A stretch of 64,000 nucleotides of DNA from WTXA01 sp964415195 (GTDB lineage: Bacteria > Bacillota > TC1), in the NCBI GenBank assembly GCA_964415195.1, contig CAYPYD010000004.1:62001-126000 (forward strand). The letters are read 5' to 3'. Shown one piece after another: positions 7,535 to 15,112 of the stretch; position 1 is the stretch's first letter, and every line of letters starts with the position of its first letter. The translations under genes were made by a program, and so were the position numbers. The notes under the pieces were generated by a model. It saw only the letters and a list, made by a program, of their open reading frames with translations, ran no database searches and was not told the DNA's origin.

Positions 7535-8584
7535 ATGACTGAGAAATTATTAGAAGAAAAAATATTAAATGCAGCCTCTTTTGAGAAATGTCTCTTATGC
7601 AGGTGTTTTAGAGAAACTTTAGAAACTTTAAATAAGCAATTGAAATCTTCAGTGGATGAGGAATATTTATCATTATTGAATACAGTCAAAAGAGTGAAGG
7701 AAAAATTACTTGTACCACAATATACCTGACTTGGTTGTAAAGTCTGCTGGTCAGCGGATATTGCTAATGATTTTGATATGTTGTTTGAAAACTTGTCGAG
7801 TATACATGAGATTCAATTATCCCAAGGTGAGTATGAGTTGGTTTCTAAGGAAGGTTGGATAGCAGTTAGTACTTTAGCCAGTCCAGGATTAGCTGAAGCA
7901 ATTGCCATGAGGCAACCAACTGGAGTTTGCATTATAGGAAAGACAGAGACTGAAAATATTGGAATTGAGAAAGTCATTAGGAATATTCTGGCTCTTCCAA
8001 ATATCTCATATCTAATATTATGTGGTCAGGAATCTGAAGGACACTTTAGTGGAGATGCTTTAATTTCATTAGTGAATTATGGTGTTGATGAGAATATGAG
8101 AATTAATGGGGCCAAGGGTAGGAAGTGTATCTTAAAGAATATTAGTATTGATGAAGTTGAAGCTTTTAGAAGTAATATAGAGGTTGTTAATATGATCGAT
8201 TGTGATGATATAGAATTGGTTATTAAGAAGCTTGAAGTATTAAAGGTTAAAGAAGATGGTGGGAGAAGAACAGTAATGACTAAAAGTGACTTAGATATTG
8301 TGCTTGCGATGGAGAAAGATCCATATAAGGTTAAACTGGATAAATTGGGATATTTTGTAATTCTTCCATTAAAGGATGTTGGTAAGATTTTAGTTGAACA
8401 TTATAGTAATGATAATAGACTGCTTCATATTATTGAAGGCAAATCGGCAAGAAATATCTATTGGACTATCATAGATAATGATTGGATTAGTGAATTAAGC
8501 CATTGTGCTTATTTGGGGAAAGAACTTACTAGGGCTGAATTATCACTTCAATTTGGATTCCAATACATACAAGATAAGGCATGA
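7535..8584 (+). CDS. Candidate selenoprotein: Cys-rich N-terminus + MtrA-like + DUF4346 (in-frame UGA at codon 65)
   Basis: Read through the TGA at 7727-7729 this is 349 aa. The first 64 codons have a good ribosome site (AAAGGAA, ATG at 7535) and contain CLLCRC (Cys19, 22, 24). The frame continues without a break after the TGA as LGCKVCWSADIAND, giving a UxxCxxC motif at 65-71. The first ATG beyond the TGA (7778) is in frame but has no ribosome site. Residues about 98-222 resemble tetrahydromethanopterin S-methyltransferase subunit A (TENIGIEKVIRNIL, LILCGQESEGHFSGDAL), a corrinoid-protein family. About 245-345 resemble DUF4346 (HCAYLGKELTRAELSLQFG). A SECIS-like hairpin lies directly behind the TGA. 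The alternative is a nonsense-mutated pseudogene. Confidence 0.75.
7742..7759 (+). promoter_or_regulatory. Bacterial SECIS-like hairpin behind in-frame UGA
   Basis: TCTGCT (7743-7748) pairs with AGCGGA (7753-7758) around the tetraloop GGTC; G7742-T7759 can extend the stem by a wobble pair. The two loop G residues lie 20-21 nt after the UGA. The E. coli fdhF SECIS has the same GGUC loop, with its G residues about 19-20 nt after the UGA. This is the placement SelB needs. Confidence 0.7.
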
Positions 8585-8594
8585 TATATATCAA

Positions 8595-8635
8595 AAAAAA
8601 CTCCGCATATCAAAATCTGATATGCGGAGTTTTTT
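8595..8635. terminator. Bidirectional terminator
   Basis: CTCCGCATATCA (8601-8612) pairs with 8618-8629, flanked by A-run and T-run on both sides, between two convergent genes. Confidence 0.92.
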
Positions 8636-8636
8636 A

Positions 8637-9650
8637 TTATTTAATAGTTTTACCTGTAATCATATGTATCGCATTTTCGTTTTTTAGGCCATAAATCATT
8701 TTTTGTCTAGTGGAGATGAAGTTTACATTATGAAGACCTATTTGGATAAAATCTGAGTGTGGGTGATCATTGACACCAAAGTCAAGGAAAGCACCAAAGC
8801 CAATTTTACCTGCTGCAAAAACAGAAGAATAGTTCATAAACATCTCATCCATTGAAGCAATACTCATTAGATAAGTCATATAGGATGGGGATTCAATTAA
8901 AAGTCTTTCCATGCCTAGTTGCTTTAGTATATATAGTAGTAAAGGACCATCTGTAGTAGAACCTTCACCAGTACCAATTAATAGACGTTGTTTTGGCTTG
9001 GCTTCAAATAAACCTTTAATTTCTTCAATATTTACTTCTTCTTTATTTTTGTATGGTCCAAGGACGATAAAGTCCTTGTCACTGTTCTTTTGCACATACT
9101 CAACACCTGCAGGTGAAGTAGCAATTGCTAATGGTGCATCAATATCAAAAACTGAATGGTTTAAAGGTATATCAGTTCCATCAAAAGACACAAGAATATG
9201 TGCAGGACAGTAGTGCTTTTTCTTTAGATATGGAATACGAAGGTCAGCTAATTCCTGGTCGAAACAATTGGCATTCATTACTTCGTTGTCAATTAGGGTT
9301 CTAGCCCCGATAATTATACCGTCAGAGTAAAAACGCAAGATGTTTAGAACCCAATAGTCACCTAAACCACCATCTGGATCTCTAAAATTATTACCAGCTA
9401 TAAGATCACCATGGGAATCGTCAGGGAAAGAAATTTTGCCATCAACAGATACTACTATTGAAGCAAAAGTATATGGTCTATCCTCTGGTGCTGGTGGAAA
9501 TTGAACTTCTCCATAGCCCTCTAATATTTTTGCAGGCGTTGCTGGGTCTGGAGATGTTGCTCTTACTTTAGCAAAATGTTCTTCATTCCTCATCAATGTC
9601 TGAAATTTGACTTTCTCAACTGGAAAGTCTAGTAGTGTGAACTCGTTCAT
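8637..9650 (-). CDS. RibD C-terminal/dihydrofolate-reductase-fold family protein
   Basis: 337 aa. The segment RPYTFASIVVSVDGKISFPDD and the later GDYWVLNILRFYSDGIIIGARTLIDN are hallmarks of the RibD C-terminal (pyrimidine reductase-like) fold, an NADPH-dependent reductase relative of dihydrofolate reductase. LLIGTGEGSTTDGPLLLYILKQLGMERLLIESPS covers the rest of that fold. It lacks the deaminase domain of RibD. The family also includes reductases of unknown substrate, so riboflavin synthesis should not be assumed. The start has AGGAGG 7 nt upstream. It is transcribed alone. Confidence 0.8.
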   Translation of the reverse strand: MNEFTLLDFPVEKVKFQTLMRNEEHFAKVRATSPDPATPAKILEGYGEVQFPPAPEDRPYTFASIVVSVDGKISFPDDSHGDLIAGNNFRDPDGGLGDYWVLNILRFYSDGIIIGARTLIDNEVMNANCFDQELADLRIPYLKKKHYCPAHILVSFDGTDIPLNHSVFDIDAPLAIATSPAGVEYVQKNSDKDFIVLGPYKNKEEVNIEEIKGLFEAKPKQRLLIGTGEGSTTDGPLLLYILKQLGMERLLIESPSYMTYLMSIASMDEMFMNYSSVFAAGKIGFGAFLDFGVNDHPHSDFIQIGLHNVNFISTRQKMIYGLKNENAIHMITGKTIK

Positions 9651-9956
9651 AAATGAACCTCCTATAATATTTTCACATTATGAGATCATGTCATAACAGT
9701 TACTAAATTATACTCCTTGAGTCATCCAATGTCTATAGATATTTCAAATTAAATTATGTATAATGTAAATAGTGGAATATTGGTTTTTCATATATTGCAA
9801 AAACTCAATATGAAAACTAAATCAAGGAGGCAATTCAAGTTATGGACAAAAAAAAGTTGAAATACATAATTTTATTTAATATTTTTTAAATGTTTAACTG
9901 ATATTTAAAAGAGTGATAAGTAATAAAAATCAGTAAAAAAAGAAAGAGGTAAAATT
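9651..9956. other. Intergenic leader region with possible 15-codon peptide
   Basis: 306 bp between divergent genes. The right half has a TATAAT at 9759-9764, a second strong ribosome site (AAGGAGG, about 9825) and a short reading frame at 9842-9889, then the ribosome site of the FolB-like gene. The left half carries the promoter region of the leftward reductase gene. Confidence 0.45.
9842..9889 (+). CDS. Possible 15-aa leader peptide
   Basis: ATG at 9842, 11 nt behind an AAGGAGG site, encodes MDKKKLKYIILFNIF-F and stops at 9889, 67 nt before the FolB-like gene. It is basic then hydrophobic, like a minimal membrane peptide. Such a strong ribosome site with no other gene in reach is the only support; it may be a regulatory leader or a chance frame. 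Confidence 0.3.
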   Translation: MDKKKLKYIILFNIF

Positions 9957-10676
9957 ATGAACTACAAACTTTATAAAAACTATTTTATATTCGGAAATCA
10001 TGGACATGCTATACAAGAAATGGAACTAGGACAAAAATTTGTTGTAGATATATCCCTTTTCGGCAAAGATTTAGGAAAAGTAAATGCTGCAATTTCCGAT
10101 GAACAAATACAAAATATATTGGAAGAAATCGGTATTAAACAACACTATGATATGATACAGGCAGCTGCTTCAAGAATAGCTGATAAAATCTTAGAACTAA
10201 GCGATGAAAACGTTGTTGAAGTAAGAATAGAATTCAAAAAACCATCAACACCAATCAGAATAGGGATCCCAGGTGGACTTGTGAAATATGTTTCTACAAC
10301 TGTAAGCAAAAGAAGACCAGGCTATACACCAGAATACATTCAGATGGATGACTATAATTATACAAAAATTAGAAGTGCAAGAGTTTTCAATAAGAAAGTA
10401 AAGTATGAAGTAGATTTAGAAGTTGCCTTCCCTATGGAAGATTCAATCAGAGAAGACAATGTAGAATACTCATACAGCTATACAACAATCTATGATGTAG
10501 CTGTAGATACAGTTAAAAACAATATTAATGATAAACCAGAAGTTTTAATCGAAAAAATGATTGACTATGTTTATAAAGATAATCCAAAGGCTCAAAGAGT
10601 GAGAGCTACAATTAGAAATTTTATTCCTGAAAACGATATGTCTATCGACTATATGGAATATCAAATGGTAAAGTAA
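9957..10676 (+). CDS. Tandem FolB-like (dihydroneopterin aldolase fold) protein
   Basis: 239 aa, twice the usual FolB length of about 120. Residues 1-110 show the FolB pattern (FGNHGHAIQEMELGQKFVVDISLFGKDLGKV ... a helix with IADKILEL ... FKKPSTPI is the visible order). Residues about 120-235 repeat it (RVFNKKVKYEVDLEVAF ... YTTIYDVAVDTV ... RVRATIRNFIPENDM). This tunnelling fold makes dihydroneopterin aldolase and related pterin enzymes. The first half keeps the Glu next to the GQ turn. No other folate gene is nearby. It could be a covalent dimer with one working and one structural half; activity is inference. Confidence 0.65.
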   Translation: MNYKLYKNYFIFGNHGHAIQEMELGQKFVVDISLFGKDLGKVNAAISDEQIQNILEEIGIKQHYDMIQAAASRIADKILELSDENVVEVRIEFKKPSTPIRIGIPGGLVKYVSTTVSKRRPGYTPEYIQMDDYNYTKIRSARVFNKKVKYEVDLEVAFPMEDSIREDNVEYSYSYTTIYDVAVDTVKNNINDKPEVLIEKMIDYVYKDNPKAQRVRATIRNFIPENDMSIDYMEYQMVK

Positions 10677-10707
10677 GAAAAAAATAAGTAATAATTATTT
10701 AGTAGTG

Positions 10708-10734
10708 AACTGCACTGATATAGTGCAGTTTTTC
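10708..10734 (+). terminator. Intrinsic terminator after FolB-like gene
   Basis: AACTGCACT (10708-10716) pairs with AGTGCAGTT (10722-10730), 5-nt loop, then TTTC. Confidence 0.85.
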
Positions 10735-10869
10735 TATATCAAAAAGAGTAATACTCAAAGAATATGGAGTGAATACTATATGTCTATAGACTATAGGGAA
10801 GGACTGATGATAGAATATAAAGACAAATGAAAATATGGTGTTAAGAAGCCATCAGAATGGAGACATAAA

Positions 10870-11604
10870 ATGAAGCTTAAAGATAAAGTTGCAATTATTA
10901 CCGGGGGTACTTTAGGTATAGGTGAAGCTATTGCTACCGAATTCGCCAAAGAAGGTGCACAATTGATTATTCTAGGTAGAAACGAAGATAGGGGACAAGC
11001 TATATCTAGTGATTTAAGTACTAGTTATGGTGTTAGTTGTGAGTTCTATCAGACTGATTTTAACAATTCAAAGTCAATTGTTGAAACATTAAATAAAATT
11101 ATTAAGAAATATCCAAGGATAGATATTCTTGTTAATAATGCCGGAATTGCTACAGGTGGAACTGTAGAAAGTCTAAGTGAAGAGCAGTGGGACGAGATAT
11201 TTAGAGTAAATGTTAAGGCACCATATTTAATGTCCAAGTACATCGTGCCTGTGATGAGAGAGAATGGTGCAGGTAGTATTATCAATATTGGCTCTTCTGC
11301 TGGTTTAGTTGGAGCCTGGGGTTTACATGCCTATAGTGCAACCAAGGGTGCATTGATTCAGTTAACTAAGAGTATGGCATCTCAGTATGCCAAGGATAAA
11401 ATCAGAGTCAATGCACTTTGTCCTGGAGCTACTAAGACTCCGTTATTAGATAAAGTGGATCAAGAATTTATTAAGATGATACCAATGCAAAGAATGGCTG
11501 AACCTATTGAAATTGCTAAAGGTGCTGTCTATTTGGCAAGTGATGATTCTAGTTTTATGACTGGTGCTAATTTAGTTATTGATGGTGGTTTCACTGCTGT
11601 ATAG
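10870..11604 (+). CDS. Short-chain dehydrogenase/reductase (SDR), classical type
   Basis: 244 aa. The TGGTLGIG cofactor loop (residues about 12-19), NNAG (about 88), the catalytic YSATK (about 155) and a CPGAT segment are all intact. It is an NAD(P)-dependent oxidoreductase of the FabG-like type; the substrate is not deducible. GGAG stands 9 nt before the start. It opens a rightward run of seven genes (to 15012) with short gaps or overlaps, probably an operon, but the products share no obvious pathway. Confidence 0.9.
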   Translation: MKLKDKVAIITGGTLGIGEAIATEFAKEGAQLIILGRNEDRGQAISSDLSTSYGVSCEFYQTDFNNSKSIVETLNKIIKKYPRIDILVNNAGIATGGTVESLSEEQWDEIFRVNVKAPYLMSKYIVPVMRENGAGSIINIGSSAGLVGAWGLHAYSATKGALIQLTKSMASQYAKDKIRVNALCPGATKTPLLDKVDQEFIKMIPMQRMAEPIEIAKGAVYLASDDSSFMTGANLVIDGGFTAV

Positions 11605-11636
11605 TATATGTTGGATGATGGTAAGGGAGTATTTAT

Positions 11637-11930
11637 ATGAGTGTTTTTGAAGTTTTGATGTTATTATGTTTTGGGGCTGCTTGGCCTTTCTCGATTTATA
11701 AGTCATATAAATCTAAGACTAACAATGGAAAGAGTATAATTTTTCTTTTTGTTGTTATGATTGGTTATTTATCCGGAATATTACACAAAATGTTCTATAG
11801 TTATGATCCTGTGATTTATCTTTATGCTCTGAACTTTATAATGGTTGGAACTGATACTATTTTATGGTTTAGAAATGGTAGATTAGATCAGAATAATTGT
11901 AGTAATGTGAGTGAAGTAATGGAGAAGTAG
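11637..11930 (+). CDS. Small membrane protein with about three helices (PQ-loop-like)
   Basis: 97 aa with three hydrophobic segments (about 4-20, 33-50, 60-78). The opening FGAAWPFSIYKSYKS recalls the proline-containing first helix of SemiSWEET/PQ-loop half-transporters, and three helices fit that class, but I do not see a decisive motif. It lies 32 nt after the SDR gene and 4 nt before ogt. Function unknown. Confidence 0.6.
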   Translation: MSVFEVLMLLCFGAAWPFSIYKSYKSKTNNGKSIIFLFVVMIGYLSGILHKMFYSYDPVIYLYALNFIMVGTDTILWFRNGRLDQNNCSNVSEVMEK

Positions 11931-11934
11931 AATA

Positions 11935-12414
11935 ATGGTAAATGGAATAATTTTTAAAACAATTATCGGTGAATTTGGGTTGATAGAACTAGAAGATAAG
12001 ATTGTAGGAGTTCTACTTCCTGGGGAAAAGTTTCCTGAAGACGTAGAAAAAAGAAAAACTCCTTTACTATTAGAAGGGGCTAGACAGATTGAGGCCTATC
12101 TTAATGGAGATCTTAAGGAATTCACTATACCAGTATCATTTGATGGAACAGACTTTATGAAGAAGGTCTGGACTGCCTTATTGGATATTCCTTATGGAGA
12201 AACTAGATGTTATAAGGAAATAGCTGAGAATGTGGGTAATATTAAGGCAGCCAGAGCTGTAGGGTTGGCCAATAATCGAAATCCTCTGCCAATTATTGTT
12301 CCTTGTCATAGGGTTATTGGTAAAAATGGCAAAATGATAGGTTATAGGGGTGGCCTAAGTATTAAACAACAACTTTTGGAGTTGGAAAGAATTGTGTGCG
12401 AAAATGAAGAGTAA
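11935..12414 (+). CDS. ogt: Methylated-DNA--protein-cysteine methyltransferase
   Basis: 159 aa. The signature IIVPCHRVIGKNG carries the acceptor Cys that takes the alkyl group from O6-alkylguanine in a suicide reaction. The upstream helix-turn-helix (IPYGETRCYKEIAENVG, NIKAARAVGLANNRNP) binds DNA. It is a standalone repair protein of the Ogt type without the AdaA half. The start lies 4 nt after the previous stop, and the following gene overlaps its end. Confidence 0.95.
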   Translation: MVNGIIFKTIIGEFGLIELEDKIVGVLLPGEKFPEDVEKRKTPLLLEGARQIEAYLNGDLKEFTIPVSFDGTDFMKKVWTALLDIPYGETRCYKEIAENVGNIKAARAVGLANNRNPLPIIVPCHRVIGKNGKMIGYRGGLSIKQQLLELERIVCENEE

Positions 12415-13108
12415 TAGTAAAAAAATTCTTTTAAAAATAGGCCTAGGGATATTGATTACTTTATTGTTGGGTGCAGTTGCTTTTTTCATATACACTCAAG
12501 ATTTTTATAAGGCGGATCAATTAGCTAAGAACACTAACATAACCAAAAGTTATGATGACTATTATGTCTTTTCTCCTGATAAGGAAATTGATTTGAATAC
12601 TGGTTTTATTTTCTATCCAGGAGGCAAGGTTGAAGCCTTGGCTTATGCTCCTTTAATGAAGAAACTTTCTGATAAAGGGTTGACTGTTGTGCTTGTGGAA
12701 ATGCCTTTTAATCTTGCAGTTTTTGATACTGATGCGGCTGATAAGGTTTTAGCTGAATTGAAGGGTATTGATAATTGGTTTATTGGAGGTCATTCCCTTG
12801 GTGGAGCCATGGCTAGTAGTTATCTAGAGAAGACAGATAATGAATTTAAGGGCCTAATACTATTAGGATCTTATCCTCTTGGTGAGGTTAAGGTTCCAAT
12901 GTTGGCTATGGCTGGAAGTGCTGATAGAATTATTAATCAGGAAAAACTTGAGACTATAAAAAACCCCATTATTATCCAAGGTGGTAATCACGGGAATTTT
13001 GGTAATTATGGTTCTCAAAAAGGTGATGGCAAAGCTACTTTAAGCAGGGAAGAACAACAAAATATTACAGTTGAGGCTATTTTAAAGTTTATTGATAATA
13101 TTTTGTAG
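12404..13108 (+). CDS. Membrane-anchored alpha/beta hydrolase
   Basis: 234 aa from the ATG at 12404, which overlaps ogt by 11 nt; an upstream in-frame TTG at 12392 is too close to any ribosome site. An N-terminal signal anchor (about 8-30) is followed by an alpha/beta hydrolase fold with the nucleophile elbow GGHSLGGAM, a late Asp (AGSADRIIN) and a final His (GGNHGNFGNYG), completing a Ser-Asp-His triad outside the membrane. This matches the dienelactone-hydrolase-like extracellular hydrolases of Firmicutes. The substrate is unknown. Confidence 0.85.
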   Translation: MKSNSKKILLKIGLGILITLLLGAVAFFIYTQDFYKADQLAKNTNITKSYDDYYVFSPDKEIDLNTGFIFYPGGKVEALAYAPLMKKLSDKGLTVVLVEMPFNLAVFDTDAADKVLAELKGIDNWFIGGHSLGGAMASSYLEKTDNEFKGLILLGSYPLGEVKVPMLAMAGSADRIINQEKLETIKNPIIIQGGNHGNFGNYGSQKGDGKATLSREEQQNITVEAILKFIDNIL

Positions 13109-13130
13109 TAGGAAAGGGGGTTTTACTAGT

Positions 13131-13856
13131 TTGAAGATTATCTTGTCCCCTAGTAAGACTCAAAGTCTTGCTTGTCCATTAATAAGTTGTAACAAGGAAC
13201 TATTATATATTGAAAAAAGTCTAAATCTATTTGCTGTTTTAAAGGCAATGGATAAAATTGAATTAGGCAGGCTCTTTAAGATAAAGGGTAAACTTCTTGA
13301 TGATACATATGATCTGTATCAGGATTTTGAAGGTGTGAATAATAGATTTGATCCAATCCATTGTTATGCCGGAGTAGTCTATGAAACTCTTGGACTTAGA
13401 AATTTTACTGATCAACAAAGAAAATTTCTAGAAGAGCATCTAGTTGTTTTATCAGCAATGTATGGTATATTAGAACCAGGAATGGGTATATGGCCTTATC
13501 GTCTAGATTTTAAGACTAGGCCTTTGAAAATAGATTTGTACGATTATTGGCAAGATGAGGTGCTGGGATATTTTAGTAGTGTTGATATGATTATAAATCT
13601 GGCATCGGAAGAGTTTAGCTTAATCCTAAAACCTCTAAAGAAAAGGTTGTTGAATATTCATTTTATTGAAGAAGATGACAGGGTTTTAAGCTATAGGGTA
13701 AAGAAAGCCAGAGGATTGATGGCTGATGAAATAGTTATTAAGATGTTGAATGAAGCAGCGGATTTAAAGTCCTTGGTTATTGAAAATTATATTTATGATG
13801 AGATTAAATCTGATTCTAATAACTACTTCTACAAAAAAGGAGGGAATACTCGATGA
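13131..13856 (+). CDS. yaaA: YaaA/DUF328 family peroxide-stress protein
   Basis: 241 aa from a TTG start at 13131, 10 nt behind GGAAAGGGGG, giving the family's normal opening (M/L)KIILSPSKTQ. Conserved blocks include the FDPIHCYAGVVYETLG region, LSAMYGILEPGMGIWPYRLDF, INLASEEF and the final RGLMADEIVIK. In E. coli YaaA lowers free iron and limits DNA damage during peroxide stress and has a DNA-binding fold. Its stop overlaps the next start by 4 nt (ATGA). Confidence 0.88.
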   Translation: MKIILSPSKTQSLACPLISCNKELLYIEKSLNLFAVLKAMDKIELGRLFKIKGKLLDDTYDLYQDFEGVNNRFDPIHCYAGVVYETLGLRNFTDQQRKFLEEHLVVLSAMYGILEPGMGIWPYRLDFKTRPLKIDLYDYWQDEVLGYFSSVDMIINLASEEFSLILKPLKKRLLNIHFIEEDDRVLSYRVKKARGLMADEIVIKMLNEAADLKSLVIENYIYDEIKSDSNNYFYKKGGNTR

Positions 13857-14713
13857 AAAAATTATTGTCTATATTTTTAATTATGGCATTTATATTTTTA
13901 GCTGTTGGTTGTAGTTCAATTGTTAATAAGTCAAGTGAAGAAGTTGCAGGGGATTATGAGATTACCGAAGACAGCAAGGGTATAGCAGATGAGAATATAG
14001 TTCCTAAAGCAGATAATAACTTTGCTATGGATAAAATTATCCGTAATGGTAGTATCAATCTTTTTACAGATGATTACCAGAAGACAGTAGCAAAAATAAC
14101 TTCTTATGTAACCGGTATTGGTGGTTTTATCCAATCATCAAATGATGGTTATATGGATGAAAGCGACTTAAAACTTGGTAGTAGTGGCTTTATGGTGGTA
14201 CGAGTTCCTTCCTTGAAGTTTATGGACTCTATGGAGGAAATTAAGTCCTATGGTCGTCCAGTTGGTTCAAGTACTAACTCTGAAAATATTACTAGTACCT
14301 ATAAAGATATTGAGAGTGAATTGAAAAGTTTTAAAATAGAGGAAGAAAGATTATTATCTTATCTTTCTAAAGCAGAAAAAATTGAAGATATGTTAACTAT
14401 TGAAAAAGAGTTGACTAGGGTAAGAACTGAAATTAATTCGAGAGTTTCTATCTTGAATAATTATGACAAATTAGTAGCTTTTTCTACTATAACCATTAAT
14501 TTGACTGAGAGTAAGTCAGCAACCGGCAATATTGATTCACCATTTTCTGATTTTGGATTGAAGATTAGTAGTGGTTTTGCTGCATCTATAAATTTATTAT
14601 TAAATATTATGGCTGGTATTATTCTAGTTCTAGTTAGATTACTACCGTTCTTGATAATTGTTGGCATAGTATTGGTAGGTTTACGATTTATTGTGAAAAT
14701 GAAAAGAAAATAG
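13853..14713 (+). CDS. DUF4349 lipoprotein
   Basis: 286 aa. Signal peptide with lipobox LAVGC (Cys20), then a domain of the DUF4349 type (MDKIIRNGSINLFTDDYQKTVAKI ... VVRVPSLKFMDSMEEIKSYG), a coiled-coil stretch (about 150-200, TYKDIESELKSFKIEEERLLSYLSKA) and a C-terminal membrane helix near 255-280. It would be tethered at both ends outside the cell membrane. The family has no firm function. It is coupled to yaaA by a 4-nt overlap. Confidence 0.88.
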   Translation: MKKLLSIFLIMAFIFLAVGCSSIVNKSSEEVAGDYEITEDSKGIADENIVPKADNNFAMDKIIRNGSINLFTDDYQKTVAKITSYVTGIGGFIQSSNDGYMDESDLKLGSSGFMVVRVPSLKFMDSMEEIKSYGRPVGSSTNSENITSTYKDIESELKSFKIEEERLLSYLSKAEKIEDMLTIEKELTRVRTEINSRVSILNNYDKLVAFSTITINLTESKSATGNIDSPFSDFGLKISSGFAASINLLLNIMAGIILVLVRLLPFLIIVGIVLVGLRFIVKMKRK

Positions 14714-14727
14714 AAAGAGGTGTTTTT

Positions 14728-15012
14728 ATGTTTGGAGTTAAGATTACTGTGGAATCTGTTGGGGCGGTTCCATGCGGTTCAGGCTTGAAGGTTGGAGATA
14801 GTTGGTCAATTAATGCAAAGAATGGAAGTCTGGTTATGGAGGATTTTAAAGGCTGTTGTCCTGAGCTTTTAAATACTGTGTTGCCTCATTGTTTGGTTAT
14901 GGCTCTTGATGGTAAAATGTCTTGGGAAATTGATGGTAAGAGTACTAGTTGTTGTCCAGATCCTAATAGTATGGTTGTTGTTAGCATTGAGAGAATACCT
15001 GAAATAGGATAA
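14728..15012 (+). CDS. TIGR04076-family small Cys-containing protein
   Basis: 94 aa, preceded by AGAGGTG. It has the TIGR04076 layout: VKITVESVGAVPCGSGLKVGD, a CC pair in KGCCPEL, an HCLVMAL core and a second CC in TSCCPDP. The family is common in anaerobes and is uncharacterised; the paired cysteines suggest metal or redox chemistry. It is the last gene of the run, before a bidirectional terminator. Confidence 0.75.
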   Translation: MFGVKITVESVGAVPCGSGLKVGDSWSINAKNGSLVMEDFKGCCPELLNTVLPHCLVMALDGKMSWEIDGKSTSCCPDPNSMVVVSIERIPEIG

Positions 15013-15082
15013 ATTCTTTAAAATACTTTCAATTCAAGTTCATTTATTTATAATTATGGTATTAAAGGTTTGATAAATATAA

Positions 15083-15112
15083 AAAAGGTTGTCTTGCGAC
15101 AACCTTTTTTTA
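15083..15112. terminator. Bidirectional terminator
   Basis: AAGGTTGTC pairs with GACAACCTT around 4 nt at 15085-15107, with A-run and T-run on opposite sides; it separates convergent operons. Confidence 0.92.

Noticed and set aside
7778..8584. Separate 268-aa gene starting after the TGA
   Set aside because: No ribosome site before this ATG, and the frame continues upstream through Cys-rich codons to the TGA and the well-placed start at 7535, so one selenoprotein gene explains the region better.
10780..10830. 16-codon frame with GGAGTG upstream, before the SDR gene
   Set aside because: Too short and too weakly supported; no hydrophobic or repeat-codon leader pattern.
12392..12403. TTG start for the alpha/beta hydrolase
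   Set aside because: Any ribosome site would be within 3 nt of it; the ATG at 12404 fits better and gives a normal signal anchor.
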